Below are positions 37,471-45,927 of a DNA stretch of 64,000 bases, piece after piece. The notes under the pieces were generated by a model. That model had not been told where the DNA came from and made no database searches. It worked only from the letters and a program-made list of their open reading frames with translations. Source of the DNA: Pusillimonas sp. MFBS29. Lineage in GTDB: Bacteria; Pseudomonadota; Gammaproteobacteria; Burkholderiales; Burkholderiaceae_B. Numbering within the stretch: position 1 is the first letter of the stretch; each line of letters begins with the position of its first letter. The position numbers and the translations under genes were made by a program. Location of the stretch: NCBI RefSeq assembly GCF_020687695.1, contig NZ_JAJEWL010000008.1, positions 124,001 through 188,000 of the forward strand, written 5' to 3'.

Positions 37471-38924
37471 TGGAATGGGAAATCGTCATCGGCCTGGAAA
37501 CGCACGTCCAGCTTTCCACCGAATCCAAGATTTTTTCTGACAGCAGCACACGCTACGGCGCCGAGCCCAATACCCAGGCCAATGAGGTCGACATGGCTTT
37601 GCCCGGCAGCCTGCCCGTCATGAACAAAGGCGCTGTCGAACGCGCCATCCGCCTGGGCCTGGCACTGGGGTCGCATATTGCGCCCCGCTCCATCTTTGCC
37701 CGCAAGAACTACTTCTACCCCGATCTGCCCAAGAACTACCAGATCAGCCAGTTCGAGATCCCCGTCGTGCAAGGCGGCTCCATCTCATTTTTTGTCGATG
37801 GCGAAGAAAAGACCGTCAATCTGACCCGGGCCCACCTGGAAGAAGATGCCGGCAAATCGCTGCACGAAAATTTCACCGGCCCTCACGGAGAATCCTCGAC
37901 CGGCATCGACCTGAATCGCGCAGGCACACCGCTGCTTGAAATCGTAACCGAGCCCGAAATGCGCTCGGCCGCCGAGGCCGTCGCCTATGCCCGCGCACTG
38001 CATGGTCTGGTTGTATGGCTGGGCATCTGCGACGGAAACATGCAGGAAGGTTCGTTCCGCTGCGACGCCAACGTATCGGTGCGTCGCAAGGGCGACCCGG
38101 TTCTTGGTACGCGCAGCGAGATCAAGAACGTCAACTCCTTCCGTTTCCTGGAACGAGCCATTCTGTTCGAAGCGCGGCGCCAGATTGAGCTGCTTGAAGA
38201 CGGCGGCAAAGTGGTTCAGGAAACCCGGCTTTACGACTCCGATCTGGATGAAACACGCAGCATGCGCAGCAAGGAAGACGCGCACGACTATCGTTACTTC
38301 CCCGACCCCGACCTGCCTCCACTGATCATAGAACCCGAATGGGTGGAAAGCGTCAGGGCTTCCATGCCCGAACTGCCGGCCCAGAAACGGACCCGCTTTG
38401 AACAGGAACTTGGCTTGAGCGCCTACGACGCAGCCCAGCTGACCATGTCGCGCGCCAGCTCGGATTACTTCGCGGCGGTTGCCGAACAGCTGCCAAAAGG
38501 CCAGGCCAAGCTTGCCGCCAACTGGATCCTGGGTGAACTATCGGCAGCGCTTAACCGCGAAGAGCTGGATCTGGAGCAAAGTCCGGTTGCCCCAGCCTCA
38601 CTGGCGGCCCTGATTGCCCGCATCATAGACGGAACCATTTCCAACAAAATGGCCCGCGAAGTCTTTGGCGCCATGTGGGCGGGCGAGCACGAGGGCAATC
38701 CCGACGCCATCATCGAAGCACGCGGCCTGAAACAGATCAGCGACAGCGGAGCGATCGGCGCCATGATAGACGAGGTTCTGGCGGCCCATCCGGCCATTGT
38801 CGAGGAGTATCGCGCAGGCAAGCAGAAAGCCTTCAATTCGCTGGTCGGCCAGGTCATGAAGGCAGCCAAGGGCAAGGCCAACCCGCAGCAGGTCAATGAC
38901 CTGCTGAAGGAAAAATTGGGCTAG
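37470..38924 (+). CDS. gatB: Asp/Glu-tRNA amidotransferase subunit B
   Basis: A 484-residue subunit that binds the charged tRNA and activates the side-chain carboxylate with ATP. It opens with [21 protein letters not shown], contains [40 protein letters not shown] and [21 protein letters not shown], and ends with the helical YqeY-like tail domain (about 340-484). Full length. A 9-bp perfect hairpin follows the stop. Confidence 0.97.
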   Translation: MEWEIVIGLETHVQLSTESKIFSDSSTRYGAEPNTQANEVDMALPGSLPVMNKGAVERAIRLGLALGSHIAPRSIFARKNYFYPDLPKNYQISQFEIPVVQGGSISFFVDGEEKTVNLTRAHLEEDAGKSLHENFTGPHGESSTGIDLNRAGTPLLEIVTEPEMRSAAEAVAYARALHGLVVWLGICDGNMQEGSFRCDANVSVRRKGDPVLGTRSEIKNVNSFRFLERAILFEARRQIELLEDGGKVVQETRLYDSDLDETRSMRSKEDAHDYRYFPDPDLPPLIIEPEWVESVRASMPELPAQKRTRFEQELGLSAYDAAQLTMSRASSDYFAAVAEQLPKGQAKLAANWILGELSAALNREELDLEQSPVAPASLAALIARIIDGTISNKMAREVFGAMWAGEHEGNPDAIIEARGLKQISDSGAIGAMIDEVLAAHPAIVEEYRAGKQKAFNSLVGQVMKAAKGKANPQQVNDLLKEKLG

Positions 38925-38931
38925 ATTCTGC

Positions 38932-38956
38932 CAGGCGCCGCATTAACCGGCGCCTG
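38932..38956. terminator. Bidirectional hairpin between gatB and pyrE
   Basis: CAGGCGCCG (38932-38940) and CGGCGCCTG (38948-38956) form a perfect 9-bp stem with a 7-base loop in the 40-bp gap between the two convergent genes. No U-tract follows on either strand. Confidence 0.5.
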
Positions 38957-38964
38957 CAGCATAG

Positions 38965-39636
38965 TCAAACGCCGTAGCGGGCGCGATAGTCGGCTACGGC
39001 GCCGCGATGCTCGGCCAGGGACGCATCACCTTCCAGCACGGCCATGATATCGGCCAGGGAAGCAATGCTGACCACCGGAATACCGTAAGTCATGGCAACG
39101 TCCTGCACCGCCGAATGTTCCGACAAGGCATCATCGGCGCCGGCGCGTTCCATACGGTCGAGCGCGATCAGCACGGCAGCCGGTTCCGCACCAGCCTGGC
39201 GAATGATCTCGACTGACTCCCGCACCGACGTTCCGGCAGTGATCACGTCATCGATAATCACCACCTTGCCTTGCAAAGGCGCCCCAACCAGTACGCCACC
39301 CTCGCCGTGATCCTTGGCCTCTTTACGATTGAAGGCGAAAGGCACATCACGCCCGGCGAGCGCGGAGTGCTGCGCCAGCGCAACAGCCGTTGTCGCAGCC
39401 AGGGGTATCCCTTTGTAGGCGGGGCCAAACAGCATATTGAATTCGACACCGGCATCAACCAGCGCCTGCGCATAGAACTGCGCCAGTCGCCCGACCGAAC
39501 GGCCGGTATTGAATAGTCCGGCGTTGAAAAAGTAAGGACTCATGCGCCCCGACTTGACCTTGAAGCTGCCAAAGCGCAAAACGCCCTGCTCGAGAGAGAA
39601 ACGCACGAACTCTGAACGGTTGGAGGTATCAGCCAT
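38965..39636 (-). CDS. pyrE: Orotate phosphoribosyltransferase
   Basis: A 223-residue enzyme of pyrimidine synthesis that joins orotate to PRPP. The PRPP-binding motif [14 protein letters not shown], the flexible catalytic loop [13 protein letters not shown] and the opening [30 protein letters not shown] are conserved. Full length, ATG at 39636. It appears monocistronic and converges with gatB. Confidence 0.96.
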   Translation of the reverse strand: MADTSNRSEFVRFSLEQGVLRFGSFKVKSGRMSPYFFNAGLFNTGRSVGRLAQFYAQALVDAGVEFNMLFGPAYKGIPLAATTAVALAQHSALAGRDVPFAFNRKEAKDHGEGGVLVGAPLQGKVVIIDDVITAGTSVRESVEIIRQAGAEPAAVLIALDRMERAGADDALSEHSAVQDVAMTYGIPVVSIASLADIMAVLEGDASLAEHRGAVADYRARYGV

Positions 39637-39827
39637 AATTTGAACGAGAAGAGAAAACCAGTATTATCGGCCAGAATTCCAATTACGCCCGGAAAAGCGT
39701 ACTCAGGACGCCACAGTGACGCAGATTCCTGGATACTTCCCGAAGTTATTCCTATAAACTTGCTTGATATAGATTAAGTATCTACAAGCTTTCGCAGTAT
39801 CCACTTCACGTTTACTTGGGGAACGCT

Positions 39828-40229
39828 ATGAATAACTCGTGCACGGTCTGGACTCCACGCATGCTGAGCATCTTGCGCATTGTCGCCGCTTACTGCTTCA
39901 TCTGGCATGGAACCAGCAAGTATTTTGGTTTTCCGGGCAAAGCCATTGAAGGCCTGCAGATCTTTTCCATGATGGGCATCGCCGGTCTGATAGAGCTGGT
40001 GGCGGGTGCACTGCTGATCATAGGCCTGTTCACCCGGGGTGCCGCCTTCATAGCCTCGGGCTTTTGCGCCGCAGCGTACTTTATCGGTCACGTAGCCGGC
40101 AAGGGCATGCTGCTGTTTCCGGTCATGAATGGTGGCGAAGCCGCCGTGCTGTTCTGCTTTGTTTTCCTGTACATTTTCTTTGCCGGCCCCGGCCCCTGGA
40201 GCGTCGACGCCGCACGCAGCAAAGCCTAG
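39828..40229 (+). CDS. DoxX-family membrane protein
   Basis: A 133-residue protein with four hydrophobic helices. MLSILRIVAAYCFIWHGTSKYFGFPG, GLIELVAGALLIIGLFTRGAAFIASGFCAAAYFIGH and the C-terminal NGGEAAVLFCFVFLYIFFAGPGPWSVD are typical of DoxX/DoxD-type proteins, whose role (possibly redox, near the quinone pool) is poorly defined. The frame could start at a TTG at 39816; the ATG at 39828 is chosen because GGGGA precedes it at normal spacing. Confidence 0.85.
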   Translation: MNNSCTVWTPRMLSILRIVAAYCFIWHGTSKYFGFPGKAIEGLQIFSMMGIAGLIELVAGALLIIGLFTRGAAFIASGFCAAAYFIGHVAGKGMLLFPVMNGGEAAVLFCFVFLYIFFAGPGPWSVDAARSKA

Positions 40230-40356
40230 TCTTTGCCCCCGGCAGTTGCAGGGCGACTGCCGGCTGCTCCTTCCTGCATGGCCTGCGCTGCTCGCCAGGC
40301 CCTAATGATCCAGGTTAAAGTCGTGAATTCGATTGCCACTCTGGACATCCATCATC

Positions 40357-41139
40357 ATGCTTCGTGTTATTTCAGCCAATCTCAACGGCATCCGCTCCGC
40401 CGTGCGCAAAGGCTTCCTGGACTGGATCCCCAAACAAAACGCCGATTTCATCTGCATGCAGGAACTGAAGGCACAAGCCGACAACCTGACCGCAGAGATG
40501 CTGAATCCAGAGGGTTATTACGGCTATTTTCACTATGCCGAGAAAAAGGGCTATAGCGGCGTTGGCCTGTATGCCCGCCAGCAGCCATTACAGGTAATAC
40601 AAGGGTTGGGCGTCCCCGAAATTGATGCCGAAGGCCGCTATCTTGAACTGATCTATGACGGGCTTTCCATCATTTCGCTCTATTTGCCCTCAGGCTCCAG
40701 CGGCGACCATCGTCAGGCCGCCAAATACGTGTTCATGGAGCATTTTTTCACGCATCTGCACGAGCTTGCCGTATCAGGGCGGCAGGTGATTCTATGCGGG
40801 GACTGGAATATCGCCCACAAGGAAATTGACCTCAAGAACTGGAAAGGCAATCTGAAAAACAGCGGCTTCCTGCCTGAAGAGCGCGCCTGGCTGACCCGTG
40901 TCTTTGACGAAATAGGCTGGATGGATGTCTATCGCAGCCTTTATCCGGACGCCACCGGCGAAGCCTACACATGGTGGAGCAATCGCGGACAAGCCTGGGC
41001 AAACAACGTGGGCTGGCGTATCGACTATCAGATAGCCACTCAGGAAATCGGAGCAACGGCAAAAGCGGCATCCATCTATAAGGAAGAACGCTTCAGCGAC
41101 CACGCCCCTCTGACCATCGATTACAACTGGACGCTGTAG
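40357..41139 (+). CDS. xthA: Exodeoxyribonuclease III / AP endonuclease
   Basis: A 260-residue Mg-dependent nuclease of the ExoIII/APE1 family that cuts at abasic sites in base-excision repair. Motifs: ISANLNGIRSA, the metal Glu in CMQELKAQ, GDWNIAHKEIDL, the WWSNRGQAWANNVGWRIDYQ block and the catalytic His in FSDHAPLTIDY. The frame opens eight codons earlier, but ATG at 40357 gives the canonical MLRVISANLNG start. Confidence 0.95.
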   Translation: MLRVISANLNGIRSAVRKGFLDWIPKQNADFICMQELKAQADNLTAEMLNPEGYYGYFHYAEKKGYSGVGLYARQQPLQVIQGLGVPEIDAEGRYLELIYDGLSIISLYLPSGSSGDHRQAAKYVFMEHFFTHLHELAVSGRQVILCGDWNIAHKEIDLKNWKGNLKNSGFLPEERAWLTRVFDEIGWMDVYRSLYPDATGEAYTWWSNRGQAWANNVGWRIDYQIATQEIGATAKAASIYKEERFSDHAPLTIDYNWTL

Positions 41140-41148
41140 AGGCCAAGG

Positions 41149-41167
41149 AAGCCCTGAGCCCGGGCTT
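41149..41167. terminator. Short hairpin between xthA and the TRIC-type gene
   Basis: AAGCCC (41149-41154) and GGGCTT (41162-41167) form a 6-bp stem in the gap between the convergent xthA and TRIC-type genes. On the plus strand GCTT follows; there is no strong U-run, so it is a weak terminator candidate. Confidence 0.35.
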
Positions 41168-41169
41168 GC

Positions 41170-41784
41170 TTAACGCCATTCGTCGCGATAGACGAATTTG
41201 GGCATTTGCCAGTTAAACCGCAAGGCCAGCATCCGGAAGGCAAAGCCAATGGCCATCGCACCTATCATGGACAGGTTCAAGTCCAGACCAAGATGCTGAG
41301 CGCTCAGGAATAAGGCACCTGTGACCACCGATACGCTGGCGTACATTTCTTTGCGCAGCAAAAGCGGAATATCGTTGCACAGGATGTCGCGCAACATGCC
41401 TCCGGCGCAGCCGGTGATCATGCCGCTGATCAACACCACGGTGATCGGCAGGTCCATGCCCAGGGCCACCTGGCACCCAATCACCGTGAACACGACCAAC
41501 CCCAATGCATCGAGCATCAGAAAAATGCTGCGCAAGCGCCGCATGACAGGCGCAACCAGCGCGGTCAGTATGGCTGCGCCGGCTGTAATCCACAGATATT
41601 CGGGGTGCAGCACCCAGGTAACAGGATAGTGTCCCAGCACCACATCGCGCAGCGTTCCGCCCCCTAATGCCGTCACGCAGGCAATAATGGAAACGCCCAC
41701 CCAGTCCATATCCCGACGCCCGGCAGCCAGCGCTGCCGTCATGGCTTCGGCCGTAATGGCAATCAGGTAAAGGACCAGCAGCAT
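41170..41784 (-). CDS. TRIC-type (YicG/UPF0126) membrane protein
   Basis: A 204-residue protein with about seven helices in two similar halves. The glycine-rich signatures FIACVTALGGGTLRDVVLGHYP (about 35-55) and LISGMITGCAGGMLRDILCNDIPLLLRKEMYA (about 118-150) are the UPF0126/TRIC repeats; prokaryotic members are trimeric potassium-permeable channels or glycine-related transporters. It directly follows the AmpG-like gene on the same strand with a 1-bp gap. Confidence 0.88.
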   Translation of the reverse strand: MLLVLYLIAITAEAMTAALAAGRRDMDWVGVSIIACVTALGGGTLRDVVLGHYPVTWVLHPEYLWITAGAAILTALVAPVMRRLRSIFLMLDALGLVVFTVIGCQVALGMDLPITVVLISGMITGCAGGMLRDILCNDIPLLLRKEMYASVSVVTGALFLSAQHLGLDLNLSMIGAMAIGFAFRMLALRFNWQMPKFVYRDEWR

Positions 41785-41785
41785 G

Positions 41786-42976
41786 TCAGGCTTTCCCGTC
41801 CAGACCGTCTATTTCCGATTTGCGCAAACGCAGCAAAATCAGGCCGGGCAGAGCAATCAGGACGGTAACCACAAAGAACCCTGGCCACCCCAGCGACTCG
41901 ACCAGTGGCGGCGTAAGGGGACCGGCCAGATAGGTTCGCCCTACCGCTGACAATGCCGACAGCAAGGCAAACTGCGTTGCCGAAAATTCCTGTTTGCACA
42001 GTGCCATGAGCAGGGCCACGAAGGCTGCCGTTCCCAGCCCGCCACACAGATTTTCAATGGCTACGACCATTGCCATGGAATACAGATGCGGCGGAGTGAC
42101 GGCCAGCACCCAATAGCCAAAATTTGACGCCGCCTGCAACAGGCCAAACAGCATCAACGATTTGTACAACCCGAAGCGCGACATGATGCTGCCACCTGCC
42201 AGCGCTCCGATAATGGTGGCCGCCAGCCCGAATACCTTGTTGATCGTACCCACTTCTGACACGCTGAAGCCCGCACCACGCAACAAAAAGGTGGTGGATA
42301 GTGCGCCCGCAAAGGCATCGCCCAGCTTGTACAGAATGATCAGCAGCAGAATCGTGACGGCACCGCGCCGCCTGAAAAACTCCATCATGGGTTCGACCAC
42401 GGCCAGCCCCAACGTACGGGGCGCGCGCGCCACGACCTCGGGTTCGGGGGCCAGCGTTGTGGCAATGGCACATATCGCCATAAATCCACCCATCAGGAAA
42501 TACATGTTCTCCCAACCCAGCCACTGGTCTGCAAGAATCAGGGCCAGCCCGCCCGACACGATCATGGCCAGGCGATAGCCCAGCACCTTGATCGCCGCGC
42601 CGGCAGCGCGCTCTTCCTTGCGCAGAACATCGGTACTGTAGGCGTCGAAGGCAATGTCTTGCGTGGCCGACAGGAACGCGACCAATACGGCCAGTGCGGC
42701 CAGCATGCCCAGATTTGTTCCCGGTGAAAACAGGCCCATGCCCGCGATCGTTGCCGCAAGCAGCAACTGGGTAATGAATATCCAGCCTCGACGCCTGCCC
42801 AGCAGGGGTGGCGCGTAGCGGTCTACCAGCGGAGCCCAGAGAAACTTGAGTGTATACGCGGTGCCGATCAGCGTGAGGAACCCAATATTCTGCAACGATA
42901 CGTTGGCCACTGTCGCCCACGCCTGCAGCGTTCCACCGGTCAAGGCCAGCGGCAAACCACTGGCGAACCCCAGCAC
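41786..42976 (-). CDS. AmpG-like MFS transporter (muropeptide permease family)
   Basis: A 396-residue, 12-helix carrier. LGFASGLPLALTGGTLQAWATVANVSLQNIGFLTLIGTAYTLKFLWAPLVDRY and ATQDIAFDAYSTDVL are close to AmpG, which imports anhydro-muropeptides for wall recycling. The metX-metW-ampG order is common in Burkholderiales. The only conventional start in frame is GTG at 42976, yet residues matching the family (SPRVFPLLV) continue upstream to the metW stop without ATG, GTG or TTG, so the true start is uncertain; an ATA at 43018 overlapping the metW stop is conceivable. Confidence 0.82.
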   Translation of the reverse strand: MLGFASGLPLALTGGTLQAWATVANVSLQNIGFLTLIGTAYTLKFLWAPLVDRYAPPLLGRRRGWIFITQLLLAATIAGMGLFSPGTNLGMLAALAVLVAFLSATQDIAFDAYSTDVLRKEERAAGAAIKVLGYRLAMIVSGGLALILADQWLGWENMYFLMGGFMAICAIATTLAPEPEVVARAPRTLGLAVVEPMMEFFRRRGAVTILLLIILYKLGDAFAGALSTTFLLRGAGFSVSEVGTINKVFGLAATIIGALAGGSIMSRFGLYKSLMLFGLLQAASNFGYWVLAVTPPHLYSMAMVVAIENLCGGLGTAAFVALLMALCKQEFSATQFALLSALSAVGRTYLAGPLTPPLVESLGWPGFFVVTVLIALPGLILLRLRKSEIDGLDGKA

Positions 42977-43014
42977 GAGTAAGGGAAAGACTCGCGGGCT
43001 GGCATAGACACGGG

Positions 43015-43653
43015 TTATTGAGCTGATGATGGAGCCTTTGTATGGTTAGGAGATTCGAAACGATACACCGCCAGGGTACTGCGCCAGCCAGGCAAAAGTT
43101 TAACTTCTTTATTGCCGTTAAAGGTAGCCAGATGGGTAATCTGCAACTGCAGCGATGCGGCCAGGCTTTCAAAATCCTTCAACGTGCACAAATGGATGTT
43201 CGGCGTGTTGAACCACTGGTACGGCATTTCACCCGTTACCGGCATGCGTCCGCGCAAAATGGACCATCCATGCGGCCAGTACCCGAAGTTAGGGAAGGAC
43301 ACAATGCCAAAACGCGCGACCCGTGCCATTTCGCGAAGAATATGCTCGGTATTGTGCATGGACTGCAAGGTGCGCGACAGCACCACGGTATCGAAATGCT
43401 GGTCGTCGAACAGCGCCAGGCCTTGCTCCAGGTTTTGCTGTATGACTCTGACTCCGCGCCGAACGGCAGCAATCACCTGCGCGTCGTCAAGCTCCACCCC
43501 GGTACCCACCACATTTTTCTGCTTCTGCAGATAAGCCAGCAGCGTGCCATCGGCGCATCCCAGATCCAGCACCCGGCTGCCCGGTTCTATCCAGCCGGCG
43601 ATACGCTGCAGGTCGGCCCGCACATGCTGCGGGGCAATGGCTTCCTGGCTCAT
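43015..43653 (-). CDS. metW: Methionine biosynthesis protein MetW
   Basis: A 212-residue SAM-methyltransferase-fold protein. The glycine-rich SAM motif is [15 protein letters not shown] (about 29-43), followed by [13 protein letters not shown] and [38 protein letters not shown], characteristic of MetW. MetW partners MetX in making O-acylhomoserine. Its ATG overlaps the metX stop by 4 bp. Confidence 0.94.
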   Translation of the reverse strand: MSQEAIAPQHVRADLQRIAGWIEPGSRVLDLGCADGTLLAYLQKQKNVVGTGVELDDAQVIAAVRRGVRVIQQNLEQGLALFDDQHFDTVVLSRTLQSMHNTEHILREMARVARFGIVSFPNFGYWPHGWSILRGRMPVTGEMPYQWFNTPNIHLCTLKDFESLAASLQLQITHLATFNGNKEVKLLPGWRSTLAVYRFESPNHTKAPSSAQ

Positions 43654-44912
43654 GCCAGCACTCCCGTTGTATGTTGCCGCTCGCCCAGGCCCAGGCTTGC
43701 CGCAATCCGATCGTAATACCCCTGAACGACGGCATGGTAGCGCGGGTCATCCAGCAAGAAGGCGTCATGGCCATGCGGCGCATTGATTTCGGCGTAAGTC
43801 ACCGGCACCTGATTCTTGAGCAGCGCACGGACGATCTCATGTGAGCGTTCGGGCGGAAAACGCCAGTCGGTGCTGAAAGATACCAGCAGGAAACCGGCTT
43901 TGACGTTCTGCAGGGCTCGCGCAAGATCCCCCCCGTAATTGCGGGAAGGATCAAAATAGTCCAGCGCCCGGGTAGTCAGCAAATAGGTATTCGCGTCGAA
44001 GTAAGTGGAAAATTTCTCGCCCTGATAGCGCAGATAGGACTCGACCTCGAACTCCACGCCGTAGCCATAATGGAATTCACCATTGTCTGCAGGCGCGCGC
44101 TGCGTTCGCCCGAACCTGGAGGCCATGTCGTCATCCGACAGGTAAGTAATATGCCCGACCATACGCGCCACCGACAGCCCGTCCTTGGGCACGGTATTGT
44201 GAGCGTAGTAATCGCCACCCTTGAAAGCCGGATCGCTGATGATGGACCGTCGCGCTACCTCGTTGAAACCGATATTCTGCGCAGACAGACGGGGTGTGCT
44301 GGCAATGACTATGCAATGCTCGACCCGTTCGGGGCAGGTAATGGCCCAGCTCAGTGCCTGCATCCCGCCCAGCGACCCGCCCATGACGGCCGCGAATTTG
44401 TCTATCTGAAAATAATCGGCCAGCCTGGCCTGTGCACGCACCCAGTCTTCAACCGTCAGCATGGGAAATGCTGCCCCCCACGGCCGTCCGGTTTCCGGAT
44501 TGATGCTGGCCGGCCCGGTAGAACCAAAGCACGACCCAATGTTGTTCACGCCGATCACAAAGAACCGGTCGGTATCCAGTGCCTTGCCCGGCCCCACCAT
44601 GTTGTCCCACCAGCCCACGTCTTTGGGATCATCGGCGGATACGCCGGCAACGTGATGCGAAGCATTAAGTGCGTGACAAACCAGAACGGCATTATTGCGC
44701 TGCGCATTGAGCGTACCGTAGGTTTCCACAGCGAGCTCGTAGCTGGGCAGCACTTGCCCGCTGGTCAGCGCCAGTGGTTCGGTGAAAGAGATGAAGCTGG
44801 GAGAAACAATCCCTACTGATCCCGCAGGCAAGCCGATGGCGTCAGGCTGGATGGCGGGAGCCGTTGCAGCGGATGGGGTTGAGGATGTATCGGGTACGGA
44901 TAGTTCGGCCAT
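43650..44912 (-). CDS. metX: Homoserine O-acyltransferase
   Basis: A 420-residue alpha/beta-hydrolase-fold enzyme that acylates homoserine for methionine synthesis. The nucleophile elbow [10 protein letters not shown], the signature [24 protein letters not shown], a catalytic Asp region ([11 protein letters not shown]) and His in HGHDAFLLD are present. Acetyl versus succinyl specificity cannot be settled by eye. The first 30-35 residues are Ala/Pro/Thr-rich and probably unstructured. First gene of metX-metW-ampG. Confidence 0.94.
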   Translation of the reverse strand: MAELSVPDTSSTPSAATAPAIQPDAIGLPAGSVGIVSPSFISFTEPLALTSGQVLPSYELAVETYGTLNAQRNNAVLVCHALNASHHVAGVSADDPKDVGWWDNMVGPGKALDTDRFFVIGVNNIGSCFGSTGPASINPETGRPWGAAFPMLTVEDWVRAQARLADYFQIDKFAAVMGGSLGGMQALSWAITCPERVEHCIVIASTPRLSAQNIGFNEVARRSIISDPAFKGGDYYAHNTVPKDGLSVARMVGHITYLSDDDMASRFGRTQRAPADNGEFHYGYGVEFEVESYLRYQGEKFSTYFDANTYLLTTRALDYFDPSRNYGGDLARALQNVKAGFLLVSFSTDWRFPPERSHEIVRALLKNQVPVTYAEINAPHGHDAFLLDDPRYHAVVQGYYDRIAASLGLGERQHTTGVLA

Positions 44913-45060
44913 GTGGACCTCTTTAGCTGGATTTATGAGGCGCCCGCAAGCAGATCAAGCAAATCGGCGCTGTGTAAGTCAGGAATTCTACCACTCCTGC
45001 CCTGTGCCGCCACCTGTAACGCCCAACCTGGCTGTAAAGATCACAATATCGGGGGCACGA

Positions 45061-45076
45061 TAGCTCAGAAGGTAGA
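45061..45076 (+). other. tRNA D-arm-like fragment
   Basis: TAGCTCAGAAGGTAGA, preceded by GGGGGCACGA, looks like the 5' acceptor strand and D-arm of a tRNA, but the sequence after it (AAAAATTTCGATAC) has no anticodon or T-arm. It is a possible relic of a tRNA gene or chance similarity. Confidence 0.2.
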
Positions 45077-45093
45077 AAAATTTCGATACATTT

Positions 45094-45111
45094 ATTACAG
45101 ATTAATGTAAT
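45094..45111. promoter_or_regulatory. Inverted repeat upstream of the LuxR-type gene
   Basis: ATTACA-gattaa-TGTAAT is a perfect 6-bp inverted repeat with a 6-base spacer, 50 bp before the start of the LuxR-type HTH gene, in AT-rich DNA. It has the size and symmetry of a dimeric HTH operator, so autoregulation is possible. Confidence 0.35.
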
Positions 45112-45161
45112 TTGAAATTATTGCCCTCATAATCGCGCCATTCAAGTACAAGGAAGCCGAT

Positions 45162-45428
45162 ATGAAACCACTGACAGAACGAGAACTCACCTGCCTGCAC
45201 TGGGCCGCCATAGGCAAAACCAGCTGGGAAATGGGTGCCATACTGGGCCTGTCGGAAAGAACCATCAACTTCCACGTTACCAACGCATGCCGAAAGCTGG
45301 GCGTGCATGGTCGTCAGGCCGCCATTACCGCGGTGCTGCGTGCCGGTTTGCTGCCTGCCCTTACCGAGCCACTTCCAGGCCTTGAAAAAACTGCTCTGCC
45401 TGAGGCTCCGGAAATTCGTCAGGCGTAG
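45162..45428 (+). CDS. Stand-alone LuxR-type HTH protein
   Basis: An 88-residue protein made almost only of a GerE/LuxR DNA-binding domain (residues 3-62): PLTERELTCLHWAAIGKTSWEMGAILGLSERTINFHVTNACRKLGVHGRQAAITAVLRAGLL contains the usual LTxRE start and the NFHVxNxxRKLGV recognition helix. There is no receiver or autoinducer domain. AAGGAAG precedes the ATG. The 3' end overlaps the convergent lipoprotein gene by 68 bp. Small solo HTH proteins of this kind often act with a partner regulator; target genes are unknown. Confidence 0.8.
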   Translation: MKPLTERELTCLHWAAIGKTSWEMGAILGLSERTINFHVTNACRKLGVHGRQAAITAVLRAGLLPALTEPLPGLEKTALPEAPEIRQA

Positions 45429-45876
45429 CCATTACCAGCCCTTCCACCAGCGCCCCCTGGCTCAGCCAGACTGTGGCCCGCAAGCGCATGTCGCCTTGCG
45501 GCGTCTTGCCATTTATGGCAAACGACTCCCCCAGTGCCGGCAAAGGATCCGACTCGGTCGCCCCCATATTGCGATAAAGTGACTGCATGACTGCCCGGGC
45601 AAACTCCTGGGCAAGTGCTTCGTCGTTGCGCACGGCAGCGGGCAGCGGTGCATGCGCAACGGTAAACAGCACATCGCCCACCTTGGCGCTGGTGAGTGCA
45701 AATTCAATGTCGTGCCCCGAGAACTGCAGCGTACGCGACTGCGTAACCGGTTTTTCGGGGAAAAATGCCATGACAGCCCCGTCGCCCACAGCAACCTGAC
45801 GCCAGTTGTAGTCGGGAGAGCAGGCCGCCAGAACCAGCGACATCAACATTATCAAAGCAGCACGTATCAAAGCCAT
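45361..45876 (-). CDS. Putative lipoprotein of unknown function
   Basis: A 171-residue protein with a signal peptide (hydrophobic AALIMLMSLVLA) and a lipobox LAAC at about Cys19, so probably a lipoprotein. The mature part (YNWRQVAVGDGAVMAFFPEKPVTQSRTLQFSGHDIEFALTSAKVGDVLFTVAHAPLP) is predicted mainly beta and reminiscent of small uncharacterised Burkholderiales envelope proteins; I do not recognise a named family. It converges with and overlaps the LuxR-type gene by 68 bp and is divergent from gshA. Confidence 0.75.
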   Translation of the reverse strand: MALIRAALIMLMSLVLAACSPDYNWRQVAVGDGAVMAFFPEKPVTQSRTLQFSGHDIEFALTSAKVGDVLFTVAHAPLPAAVRNDEALAQEFARAVMQSLYRNMGATESDPLPALGESFAINGKTPQGDMRLRATVWLSQGALVEGLVMATPDEFPEPQAEQFFQGLEVAR

Positions 45877-45927
45877 ACCTCAGGTAAAATCGCCAGCTAT
45901 AAAAAACTTCTTTAAAGATATCCCGTA

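Noticed and set aside
42054-43172. 372-codon minus-strand frame overlapping the AmpG-like gene and metW
   Set aside because: Same strand but another frame; the translation is Arg/Cys/His-rich and has no membrane helices or domain.
44913-45060. SAM-responsive riboswitch upstream of metX
   Set aside because: No SAM-I or SAM-II core elements seen in the leader.
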